DNA of 64,000 nt from Eudorina sp. 2006-703-Eu-15 (Eukaryota; Chlorophyta; Chlorophyceae; Chlamydomonadales; Volvocaceae), in NCBI GenBank assembly GCA_003117195.1, contig BDSI01000054.1, positions 558,001 through 622,000 of the forward strand, given 5' to 3'. A program made the translations under genes and the position numbers. This document shows, piece after piece, positions 26,892-36,972 of the stretch. Within the stretch, counting starts at the first letter, position 1, and each line of letters opens with the position of its first letter. The notes under the pieces were generated by a model. It did not search any database and was not told the origin of the DNA. It was given only the letters and a program-made list of their open reading frames with translations.

Positions 26892-26963
26892 CTGTAGCAG
26901 GACGCTGGGTAGGTAGCTGGCTGTAGCAGGACGCTGGGTAGGTAGCTGGCTGTAGCAGGACGC
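26892..26963. repeat. 29 bp tandem repeat, about 2.5 copies
   Basis: Units begin CTGTAGCAGGACGCTGGGTA and continue GGTAGCTGG. The repeat lies just downstream of the kinase coding region, probably inside its 3' UTR. Confidence 0.9.
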
Positions 26964-27111
26964 GGCTGAAACGACACCTATACAGCAGCTGAGCACTGGC
27001 TGGTGCGATGAAACAAACCGAGCGCGCCTGTAGCTTCACCTCCGCTGTTACTGCTGCTATACTGCTGCAATACTGCTGCTGTACTGCTGCTATATTGCTA
27101 CTGTACTGCTG

Positions 27112-28908
27112 CTACTGCTGCTGCAACCAGGGGTGCGACAGCAACTGCCGGGCCGTGGGTCGGTCCTCCGGCATTTTCGCAAGAGCCAAGGAGATGAAGT
27201 CCCGGGCGAGACGGTGGGTGGAGGCGGGGAAGATCAGAGGGCGCGTGTCAGCGTCGCCGTGTCGGCGGTGGTACGGCCCCCCGCCGTCGGCGGCGCCGCT
27301 GTCATCGTTGCTCGACGGATCGTCGCAGTGGTGGGAGTCTCCGGAGATGGATGTGGCGGGCTGGCCGTTGACGTACGGCGGGAAGCCGAGTAGAAGCTGG
27401 TACGCCAGGCAGCCAACGCCCCAGATGTCCTGCGGCGGCGGCGGCGAAGCGGGCGGGCGGGGGGGCAGGCTTTGAGGGTGGGGTGTTGAACTGTTGGTGT
27501 TTGGGGGAGCGGCCAGGCGGCCGAGTGATGCTGGGGAGAGGGGGGAGGGGGTACGGGGTACGGGGTACGATACCGATGTGCGGGGTACGGGGTACGGGGG
27601 CCCCTAGCAGGAACTGTAGGGTTTATGGTGGCCGGCTTGCAGTACCGCACGGCATCATGTGGGTTACGGGTCATGCACGTTTTTCGGGCCACAGCGCGCG
27701 AGGTGTACGGTAGGTACGGCAAGCCAATTGTATCATGTGTGTCTTTATAAGAAAACTGGCCCCAGTATGTGTGTGTTGTTACCCCGTATGTGTGTGTGAG
27801 TGTGTGTTGTTACATATCTGACCCGGCTTGACGTTGGCCAAGGGCTGCTAACCCAGCCCTACGGGAAAGACCGCCGAAGCACTCTCCTCCCGCTGTGTCC
27901 GCGGCTGATGTCCGCAGCGACCCGCCGCCGTCACTCACCGCCGCGGTGGTGTACGCGAGGTCGTCCTTGTCCTTGTTCTCCTCGGGCAGCATCTTGAGCG
28001 GGCAGCGCTCCACCTCGGGCGCCATGTAGCCCTCTGGGCAACCAGCCAACCACCCATCGCGAGAGGGGCGGAGGAAATGCAGGGATCGGAGGAAATACCG
28101 TAGAGGGAGGGGGAAAGGGAGGGAGGAGGACATGGAGGGTTTACTAATCGCGACGACGACTAGTTTTTGAGCCTCGCGCACCACAGCCACTTTGGTATAT
28201 GCTCTTTTCGCAATATAATTTAGCGCGACTCGGCGCGCCTGGGAATGGTGGGATGGAGTTTCCCGAGGTGCTCCCGACCCGTTTCCTTGCCGCGGACCCG
28301 CTGTCCTGGCCTTGCCCGGGCGCCGCGGCCAGCCGCGATTTGCTGTCGGCCCTTTCTGGTACACTCCCTGCGGTCTTTATTCGACATCGGCAGGAGGCCC
28401 TTCCCTCGGCGCCCCTTTTCACCGCTCCTCCGGTTCCCTTGGGTTTTCCCTCGGTTTTGTCCGCGGTAAGCTCGTTGTGTCCCCGCGGGCGAGCCGCCCA
28501 CCCCGCATCTTCCTCGGCGGTGGTGGTCCTGACTCGCCTCTCCCCGCCCTGTGGCCGGCCCGCGCGTGCAGGTGCCGCCCTTGGCCATGACGCTCCGGGG
28601 TCGGGGCGTCGGGCGGCCGCCAGCTTAGCTGCTCCCCCTTCCCTGCCCGTCCCTAGCCCCGCCGAAGCGGCCCGCTCCTACGAGTGTCTGCTGGCGGAGG
28701 GCGAAGGGATCATCGCTATGGGCCTGGCCGCCTCCACGCGCCGCCAGCAAGACGCCGCGGGTCGCGAGGCCAACGTCTGCTTTGCCAGCCTCGGTATGGG
28801 TTGCGACTTGCTGACCTGCTCGCCGGACGACTTGGTGGTCTACATCATGGGCGGGTGGTTGCTGAAACATCGCCGCCGCGGTGACAAGGACCAAGTCCCG
28901 TCCTTCAA

Positions 28909-28950
<42 letters not shown>

Positions 28951-31900
28951 CACACACACACACACACGCACGCACACACACACACACACACGTAGAAGCC
29001 GTCGAGGATGTCGGTGGTCCATCTCTCACGGGATCCTCCACCCACCCGCACCACGTAAGTATACTGCGTTCTGTTGGGTGTGCCCGGGTTCGTTCTGCGG
29101 GTTTGTTTCTTTTTTCATTTTAACCTCCACCCACCCGTCTGCATCCTGCTTGCGAGCCCGGCCCGCGAACCCCCAAATGATCCGCCGCCGCTGCCGCCCC
29201 AAGTGCCCACCTGTGCCAGCTCGAGTGACGGCCCTCTCCGCGGTGCAGTCGATGGCGACGCCGAAGTCCGCCAGAAGCAGCCGCCAGTCGCTGCTGAACA
29301 GAATGTTGTCCGGCTGCGGGGTGCGTGCGAGTGTGTGTGGAGAGCGCGGTGTGGGTGTGGGTGTGGGTGTGGGTGTGGGTGTGGGTGTGGGTGTGGGTGT
29401 GGGTGTGGGTGTGGGTGTGGTGTGGGTGTGGGTGTGGGTGTGGGTGTGGGTGTGGGTGTGGGTGTGGGTGTGGGTGTGGGTGTGGGTGTGGGTGTGGGTG
29501 TGGGTGTGGGTATGGGTGTGGGTGTGGGTGTGGGTGTGGGTGTGGGTGTGGGTGTGGGTGTGGGTGTGGGTGTGGGTGTGGGTGTGGGTGTGGGTGTGGG
29601 TGTGGGTGTGGGTGTGGGTGTGGGTGTGGGTGTGGGTGTGGGTGTGGGTGTGGGTGTGGGTGTGGGTGTGGGTGTGGGTGTGGGTGTGGGTGGAAGTCAA
29701 ACTGTGAGTGAGTGGAGGGGCTTTGCGAGGCGCAAGGTGGGTCGAGGGAGGTGGTGGGGTTACGGGATAGACGCACCTGCACCTGCTCCTGCACCCGCAC
29801 AGGGCGCTCACCACCCTATCCCGGGTTCATTTTCACTTTTTCCAATGTAACCCTCACCCTACCCTACCTTGATGTCCCGGTGCACGATCCCCAGCGAATG
29901 CACGTTGGCCAGGGCCTCCAGAAGCGGCCGCAGCACCAGAGCCCGCACCTGCGCGTCACTCATTCGGCACCGCAGGGCCCTGGCGGGGCGGGGGCCGGGG
30001 CGGGGGGCGGGGATCGGGGCGGGGATCGGGGCGGGGGGCGGGGATCGGGGCGGGGGCAAGTACGCGGGTAAGTTGGGGGCGCCGCAGGAGGCTCGTCCCG
30101 TCCCCGACAGCACCCTCTTGAAGTCCCCGCAGCTCCCCCAAGTCGCTATGCCGCTGGCAGCCTGGCACCCACCAACCACCAACCATCAACCACCACCCCA
30201 TCCCACATGCAACCGGGTCCGTTCTGGCCTAGTTCTCTTTCTCCTAAATCCCAACTCCCAACCCCCAACTCCCAACCCCCACCTGTGCAGCCCCACCAGG
30301 TCTCCATTCCCAGCGAGCTCCTGAACCAGCACCAGTCGCTGGGAGGGCCAGTCCTGCGGTTAGGAGTTGGCGGTTGACGGTTAGGTACCGGGATATTTAT
30401 ACGGTTTCGGATCACGGCACAGCGATCCCCCGCTGAGTGCCCCCTCATTGAGGCTGCCTTTGACATTACGGCACATACAGATGTCAGCGCCGTACCTTTC
30501 ACTGGTGTGTGAAAGACCGCCGAAGCACTCTCCCCCGGATTCGGGCGAGCGGCGCGTAAGGGGCCTCTGTCCCCTCGCTCTCAACCAAGGGCGCGCGCCC
30601 GATCCCTGAGGATCGGTGACAGCTGTGCCCCCTCAAGGGATTGGGCGGAAGCCCATCCCGGGCGGTCTGCGCCTCGCAGTCCGCTGTTCAACCTCCTCAA
30701 GTCCTTGCAGCACCCAGGGCGCGTTCCTCAGCAATTTGGAGGCGCGCAACTGCCAGGTGCGGTAAAACTAGCCTGGTCTCGCGTCCCAACCTAATCGTAC
30801 TAGCTAAGGTTGCACCCTCCGGCAGGCCTGCCCGCCCAGCTGAGTCCCAGCGGGGCGTCTCGCACGCGTCAGGCCTTGTTGGGTCCGGGTATGCAGTCGG
30901 GTGCTCCATGATGGGGCTATGGTTTGCACAAGGCAGCACATCACCACGTAAGCATCCCTGTCGTACACCCCTTCCCGTCGCAAGCGGCCCTCGCCTACAT
31001 GTCCAGCTGCCAACTCCCACTGGTCTGGCCCTACCCTCCTCGGGCACCCACGGATCCCCTACGTGCCCGGGAGTCCGAATCCCTACACCCTAGAGCCTCG
31101 CGCTGCTATCTATCCATCAAGAGTCTACGTCTACTGGCTGCACGCATCGGATCCGGCCGCCCACCACCGATAGGATTGGGTGGTCCGGTCCCACCCCTTC
31201 CCATCCCCGTCTCGGTCGGCCTAGATCTGCAAAGCTGGCCACCCGCTGCCAGAACTCCATGACTGTGCGCGCCTTAGGTACATCTACCGGCGACGGGGCA
31301 GCCGGCGTCCCCGGCACGGTTGTGCGCCCCCGTTGCGGGTCGCTGCACGTAGCCCAACCCTAACCCGCTCCATGGCCGTCAGCGCCGCTAGGGCAATGAT
31401 ATCCCAAACCCCTTGTTGTGTGAAAAGAATCCCGACAATCCCTCGCCCATCCGCAGCTAGACCGCACGCGGGGGGCCGGCGACGCCGCGCGCGGCATTCA
31501 CCTGGAACGCGCCGTACAGTTTGACGATATTCTTGTGTGCAAGCATCGAATGGATCTTGACCTCCCGGCTGCAGCACGTGGAGGGGGTCAAGGGAGGGGG
31601 CATAGGTCCAAAGTGGAGGGAGCACGTGGCGGGGGTCAAGGGAGGGGGCCAAGAGGTGTGTGCCCTCCGGAAAGCTGATGTCAGGGGTACGTCTGCGTGC
31701 GGTTAATGAGAAACCCGCCCAGAACCGCCCAGTCTGCATGTGTGTGAAAAGAAACTGAGCCGCGAGAAGTGTGTGTGTGTGTGTGTGTGTGTAGAGAAGA
31801 GACTCGCCCGACCCGTGTGTGTGTGTGTGTATGAGGGAGATCCGGCGAATGATTCCTGAGGGTGATTCCAGGAATGGGTTTCTCTGAGTGTGCAAGCTGG

Positions 31901-33384
31901 CAGTGCGCTTGCACCAACAGACCCGCGGGTCTGAAGCGGGACCTTCCTGCCTGCGAGTTGACGCAGGCAGGTCCGTAATGAAGTTGGGGCATAGGCGGCC
32001 TAAAGTCGCATGCGGTTTGAAGGAACAGACCCGCGGGTCTGACAGACCCGCACGGTCCACTGTGACATGATCCATTCATCAGAACACACGTGCACGGTTG
32101 GGCGGCAATCTGTAAGACCGCTCCGGAACCAATCGATGAGCGTGCGCACCCGCCGCGAGTAACCCCCCCTGCCCGCGGGAGACGAGGACGCTACAGCGCC
32201 TGTACGACTCACATGACCATGTGTACGACATTTGTGGGGACGCGGGCCAGGGTGTACACCTTGAGGGCGACAGGCAGGCCCGAGCGCCGACACACCGCCT
32301 GCCATACAATTGGGCAGTTGGACGGTTAAGGGTCACTAGAGGCGAGGGCCACGCCGGCGGGAGGCAGGCCGCCGCACGGGGACAACGAAGGCCGGACGCT
32401 TCGCGGTTGAGTTGACTAGACCCGTGGGACACGTGCACCCACAGCTGGCCGATGGCCCGGATGAAGCGCATTGCGCCAGATGATGACAGGAATGATGACA
32501 GGACCGACCCATCGACCCACACCGACCCACCGACCCACCGCGTAAACCGACGACATCGACGACCTGTACAGCCTTCGGTCCACAGCGTAATCTTCCAGAC
32601 ACCAGCACGACCTCAGCATCGCGTCGGGGGTCGCGGCGGAGGTGGCCAGGAGCTGGGTGTGCGGCGCCGCCGCCGGCGCCGGCACGAACGCTGCTGTCGT
32701 CGCGCCGGGCGGACGCGGCGCCGGCCGTCCCGCAGGCGACGACGACATTGAGGTGATGTTAACGACGGCGGCGACAGGCGCCAAGGGATCGGCGTGCCTC
32801 GACCCCCCCGAGAGTAGCCGCTCGCGGAGCGTCTTTGGCGCGGCTGACACGGCGTGTGCGGCGCCGCCGCCACGGGTTTCGCCGCAGACCTGCGGGTGCT
32901 GTGCGGCGGCGGCGGCGCCAACTGCAGCGTACGGCAGCGCCGCGCGTGCCGCCGGAGACCCGGGTGACGGTGAGTCGTCGACGGCGGCGGCGCAGCCGTC
33001 GTCATCGTAACCGTTGCAGCCGCTGTCGTCGTCGCCGTCGTCCGCGCTGCCGAATTCGCACGCGGCTTCCGACCCACGGGTCGGTGCAGCCGAATCGAGT
33101 GACAGCCGATCGTGCCCGCCGCCGGGGGACCGAACCTTGGCCTCGCCTCCGTTCGACTGGATGGCTTTCGACGACGCGCTGGTGCGCGCCGAGATGGCGA
33201 TGGAGCACTGCGGCGAGCCGATGTCGCCGTCGAGCGAGTCGAAGGCCACGGGCAGCGTCGGTGCAGCGGGGCGGCGCAGGGGCTGTGCCGGCGGCTCGGC
33301 CTGGGGCCGGAGGCGGCTGGGGGAGCCGTACAGGGGCTCCTCCGCTGACCTACGGGTCGGGGCGAGCGCGCTGCCGTCGCTCAT
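27112..33384 (-). CDS. Serine/threonine protein kinase (8 exons, 565 aa from this start)
   Basis: Exons on the minus strand: 33384-32539, 32298-32213, 31568-31502, 30353-30283, 29979-29868, 29313-29211, 28033-27939, 27429-27112; 1698 nt in frame. Residues 1-265 are a Ser/Ala/Pro-rich leader. The kinase domain runs from about 266 to the C-terminus: beta-3 lysine K295 (LPVALKVY), alpha-C E313 (REVKIHS), catalytic loop IVHRDIKPDN with D392, ADFG at 409-412, YMAPE at 431-435, [19 protein letters not shown], and [15 protein letters not shown] near the end. All catalytic residues are present, so it should be active. The glycine loop is odd: [10 protein letters not shown] has no glycine. An insert rich in Lys/Asp/Glu separates APE from DIW, and an acidic insert follows GFPPY. 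Overall it resembles the large algal expansion of Aurora/ULK-like kinases; substrate unknown. The gene ends QQQ-stop inside a CAG/TAG repeat. The true N-terminus may be longer (see 33829-34109). Confidence 0.9.
28199..28900 (+). pseudogene. Fragment of a DIRS-type tyrosine recombinase, antisense in a kinase intron
   Basis: An open frame on the + strand ends in a segment (about 28655-28868) with [48 protein letters not shown] and a GGWLLKH end. This matches the N-terminal, core-binding part of tyrosine recombinases from DIRS-like retroelements, which are common in chlamydomonad genomes (family recognised by pattern, not by search). The catalytic R-H-R-Y part is absent: the frame runs into a (CA)n tract at 28912 and nothing recombinase-like follows. 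The fragment lies inside the kinase intron between 28034 and 29210, in the opposite orientation, so it is an insertion remnant rather than a host gene. The upstream part of the frame (28199-28600) is Pro/Ser-rich and unplaced. Confidence 0.6.
28912..28991. repeat. (CA)n microsatellite
   Basis: About 40 CA dinucleotides with a few CG steps, directly at the break point of the recombinase fragment and inside the same kinase intron. Confidence 0.95.
29346..29692. repeat. Long GGGTGT hexamer array in a kinase intron
   Basis: About 58 near-perfect GGGTGT units on the + strand, with only two visible interruptions (a shortened unit near 29418 and a TATGGG unit near 29510). It lies in the intron between the HRDIK exon (29979-29868) and the PDN/DFG exon (29313-29211), so the pre-mRNA carries the C-rich strand (ACACCC)n ending about 33 bases before the acceptor. 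Confidence 0.95.
31701..31830. repeat. Composite TG-linked repeat copy in a kinase intron
   Basis: Contains TTAATGAGAAACCCGCCCAG followed by AACCGCCCAG, a TG run, and GTAGAGAAGAGACTCGCCCG followed by a second TG run. Same block order as the copies at 19.1 kb and 54.1 kb. Confidence 0.75.
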
Positions 33385-33828
33385 CCGGAAGCCCAGGAAG
33401 GCCCGGACGCGTGATTCGAGCCGGGGCTCACAGCGGGTTTCGGGGCACCTGCGGCGGCGGTGCGGTGAGGCGGCGGGGCGTTCGGGGGTTGGCGCGAAGT
33501 GGGAGGCGGGCGGGTGGGTGGGTGAGTCCACAGCGGCGTTGCGGGTGTCGGATGGGGCGAGGAGGGTGGGGTGCGGTCGGGGTACATACACCGCAGGGAG
33601 CGGCACAACCCGGTAGTGTCAGCCTCGTCGGATACGGTACTGTCGCGCTCTGGGAATCTTTTTCAATTGGTTGTGATTTTTTAAATGCATTTTACGGTTC
33701 TTAGGAGGTGGGCCATTTGTTGCGGATTCGCGTCGCCACGTGTGGGATGACGAGGACGGAGCACTTGCTGCGGAACAAAGCGACAACCGCATCGTCGGGG
33801 ATAACATCATTAGGATATAAGGTTATAC

Positions 33829-34109
33829 CTCAGTGGATTCGGATCGGCGGTCTCCTTTGAGGCGGTAGCCCCAGACATGGCGTCTCGCCTGCGCTGTTCC
33901 GACTCGAGGCAAATGTCCAAACTATGCGTCCCACGACGGAATGATCCATTCGACTTTGTCCTCTTCAGTCCGAAAAGGACACTGAGTTTGAAGAACTTGG
34001 ACTTGCTGCGGGCGGGTGACGCCGGCGCAGTGGGCGGATCGCTCCCGCTGCCAGCGACCTCTGAATTGAAGCTGTCAATGATTCCAAGGAGTCGCCTTGC
34101 GCTCGACAT
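33829..34109 (-). CDS. Candidate first coding exon of the kinase gene
   Basis: An ATG at 34109-34107 on the minus strand opens a frame beginning MSSARRLLGIIDSF and containing a basic stretch KSKFFKLSVLFGLKRTKS. It reaches a possible donor (AG|GTATAA) at 33829/33828 in phase 2. A pyrimidine-rich acceptor (CGCCGCAG) at 33449 opens a segment in exactly the matching phase that runs CPETRC...LESRVRAFLGFR straight into the MSDGS start of the kinase. Joining them lengthens the kinase by 115 residues to 680. The donor is weak and this exon has lower GC3 than the others, so the simpler start at 33384 is kept as the primary model. It could instead be a spurious frame. Confidence 0.4.
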
Positions 34110-36972
34110 TGCAAGGCGTGATGTGACTATGCGATGCCTTTCGCGAAAGCAATTTGTAACTGTATGCAAGGTCTTGCGTCGCCGACTGATTATAGTAGTG
34201 AGAGATACCGGCGATACAATACTGCAGTTAACGGAGCGATGTGTGTGTGTGTGTGTGTTGCCAGCGATCGATTTTTTTTTGTCGTTCGACAGCCTGGCTT
34301 CCTCTGAATCGCCAAACCGAGGGGAACAAAATATCCAGAGTAACAAGAAATGAGAAGAGATGCCCCCAACAGGCACTCACAAGCAATTCAATGGCGCTGG
34401 CAGATTTAAACAAATCTTTTGGGCGATTCTATCGTCCAATCAGGTGCAAAAAGTGTAACCAATTTTGTAGGTTGAACACGCCTAAGTGCCATCCGTGATG
34501 TACACTGGCAAGCAGGACATATCTGTTATCAGGTATATTGATTATGCCATATAATGGGCCCGGCTGCTGCGGCGGGTGGCCCGTCCCCAATGTAGGCTGT
34601 GGGGATTTCCATCTCCCTTGTTATGCACTATGAATAACAGATGAGACCAACATGCATGAATGTTCTAAGCTGTGCGGCAATATAACTACAAAGAATGCCA
34701 AGAACTTTCAGCCTGAGTCATTCATACCGTATTGAAGTCGGAGTCATTCATGCCGTATTGAAGTCGAAGCACCGTCGTGCGCCGCCATTCATTACCCTTG
34801 GGACGTACTCGCATAGCATATGCAGATGATGTCTCCTGATTTGGTCTTCAGGCTTGCTGCTTTCCTCCCCGACGTACGACTTGCCCTTTGTGGCAACCTA
34901 TTTCGGTTACTGCGCCGTATTGTGTACATCCTTACATTCGCAGCGGCATTCAGCTCAAGTGTTCTGGTTATTTCTGGTACTGACCTTTCATTTGAAGCAC
35001 ATTTCGATTGCGTCGAGAACTGGAAGGGCACGCACATATGCCAGGATATGCCTCCCCGCCCACCAGGACCCAAAGAATTGCTGCGTGTACCATCACAGAC
35101 CCCCATACGTGCACACTCAAAGGCATCGAAGGCGAGAAATTACGCTGAGCAGCTCCCGACATAGCCGCCTTATCCAACAACCAAGAATTTTGGATGGCTC
35201 GTCGGCTGGCAGCCAAGCAAGCAGCTGTGTGAATGAGCTGGTCATCAGTTGCTGCAGATGCAGCCGTGTCCCTGCATGTGTCCGGAGGTGGTCGTTCAGT
35301 CAGATAGACCGTCTCCCCCTTTGCGAGCACCCACAGCCCTCGACGACGCTCGGCGCATCCCGGACCGTGGGCGGGTGGGAACTGGGAAGGCAGATCCCGG
35401 CCGATTACGGTGCCAAGCCCCTGTCCGGCTCTGGCGCGGGCCAGGGAAGGCGAGTGCGGGACGAAGGGGTTGTGTCTTGTGTGCCATCCTGTACCATCTC
35501 GCGCGCGCCATCCGTGCCAGGCGCCACTGCTCCCCGTTGACCGCCGCTTCGGTGGCATCGGAGTTGGTGGCTGGCTGCTCAGGAGCATACAGGAGCCAGG
35601 GCGGGCGCAGCAGGCGCACACTTGGATGTGCTGGAACCTGCCATGCCCGTGTTTATACGTGCCGGGCCGTGAATTCACCCTCGGGTGATAGGCTACCTTG
35701 AACACAGTCGTGACACTGGGGTATACACGGCCTACAAGATTGCAGACGCCGATTGACAGCAGCAACCGTGTGTGCCGCTGGTCATTCTGCGCTCCGAGAA
35801 CCGATTCATCAAGCCCGCAGCATGTGCCGCTGCCTGCGTCACCCGAATCTCGGAAGAACCGCCGGTTTCAATGGCTGACTCGGCCTATGAACGAAGCTGG
35901 TTGCTGTGGACCCCACAGCTGATCGGTGACGGTCAAGGCCTCCGCAGTCCTCACCACATTACCGAGGGAAAACCGTGCTGGTAGGCCGCACCGATCAGGC
36001 GTACGGCAATGTGCACGCACAGTAGACAGTACTGCATGTACCGTTGACGACGTAGGTGCGGCTAAACAGGGAAGAATAAGTCTGATTTCGAAGGACTACT
36101 GCGCAAAGGCGGTCTTGCTAAGACTCCGAGTTCCGTCCATATCTTACCTGCAACGCTGTGCAGCCAGGTTGGCATCCTGAAATGGGAGGGGAATATCTGT
36201 AATTTAAATTCTGAAAGGATCAAAGGTGTTGGCTCATGTTGTGGGTCTTGAGACTTCTCTGTCAGATCGAATCGCCGCCGGTATAATGGCGACCATGGTT
36301 CGCATTTACCATGTTACGCGTGTTGCCTTCATCTGATAAACCAGCTTCGTTTATGTTTGCGCTTTGCGGAATGGAAGGAGATGTCATGCTGTGCAATCCC
36401 GTAAATTGTCAGCGCAGCTCTACGTTTATCTCATATATCCCTTCATATGCCTCAACATGGACACTCGAGGTCTTCTGTCTACTGTCACGGTCATGCTTAC
36501 CGGTCACGCTGTGTATACCTGTAGACTGATACCACCTTCGGCGCAGTGCAGAGCAGTATGGGGTCTGCGTCTGGGCTGCAACGCGTGCCGTTGTTGTAAC
36601 GTGTACCATACCCAACGCCTCGTCGCGCAGCTGATCGCACGGACTGAGCTCGCTTAGCCCAGTCAAACCTTCGCACGCCAGCACCTACCCCATGGCACTA
36701 CACCCTCGCCCAGCCCTGAACACCAGAAAATGCAACCTCTGGTTCCTTGCAGGCGTACGGGTGGTGACGGCTCAAAGAAGAAAGACTGTGCTGGAGCAGC
36801 GGAAAGGACGTCCAAACGGACGAGCTGTGGCGCGCAGCGACGACAGGATCGCTCCGCCCCGGACGTCTCGTCAGATTATCACCCGTCAGCAGTAAGAGCA
36901 GCAGCAGCAGCAGCAGTAGCAGCAGTAGCAGCCACCGGTGCCCTTGCAGCAGTGTTAGGGCGGTAGCTGTAG
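34110..36972. other. Divergent intergenic region, partly low-GC
   Basis: Separates the minus-strand kinase from the plus-strand pseudo-exonuclease gene, so promoters for both should lie here. 34110-36700 is clearly less GC-rich than the exons. The longest frame (34968-35765, minus, 265 codons) has no recognisable domain and no GC3 signature, so I do not call it. A CAG/TAG repeat of about 35 bases ends near 36935, just before the next gene. Confidence 0.5.

Larger units (their letters stand above)
18749..27111. other. Repeat-rich intergenic region, no supported gene
   Basis: About 8.4 kb between the convergent SBP and kinase genes. It contains TG, CTG/CTA, GTT/GGT and CCCACC-type simple repeats, a 29 bp duplication and many GTACGG words. 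The open frames on both strands have no recognisable motif or splice structure. A - strand frame around 23520-23740 (containing MSGRLLTRSALPYMSS) looks slightly more protein-like than its surroundings, but I could not place it in a family or connect it to exons. Confidence 0.55.

Noticed and set aside
29346..29692. Telomere-like repeat
   Set aside because: GGGTGT is not the TTTTAGGG-type repeat of this algal group and it is internal to a gene.
28199..29707. A 502-codon + strand open frame ending in Val/Trp repeats
   Set aside because: The second half is only the GGGTGT array read in frame; the real content is the recombinase fragment in the first half.
29026..29814. A 262-codon - strand frame of His/Thr repeats
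   Set aside because: Mostly the GGGTGT array read on the other strand; only the PDN/DFG exon inside it (29313-29211) is genuine.
34968..35765. 265-codon - strand frame in the low-GC spacer
   Set aside because: No domain, no GC3 bias and no splice context; could be a decayed element but not supported as a gene.
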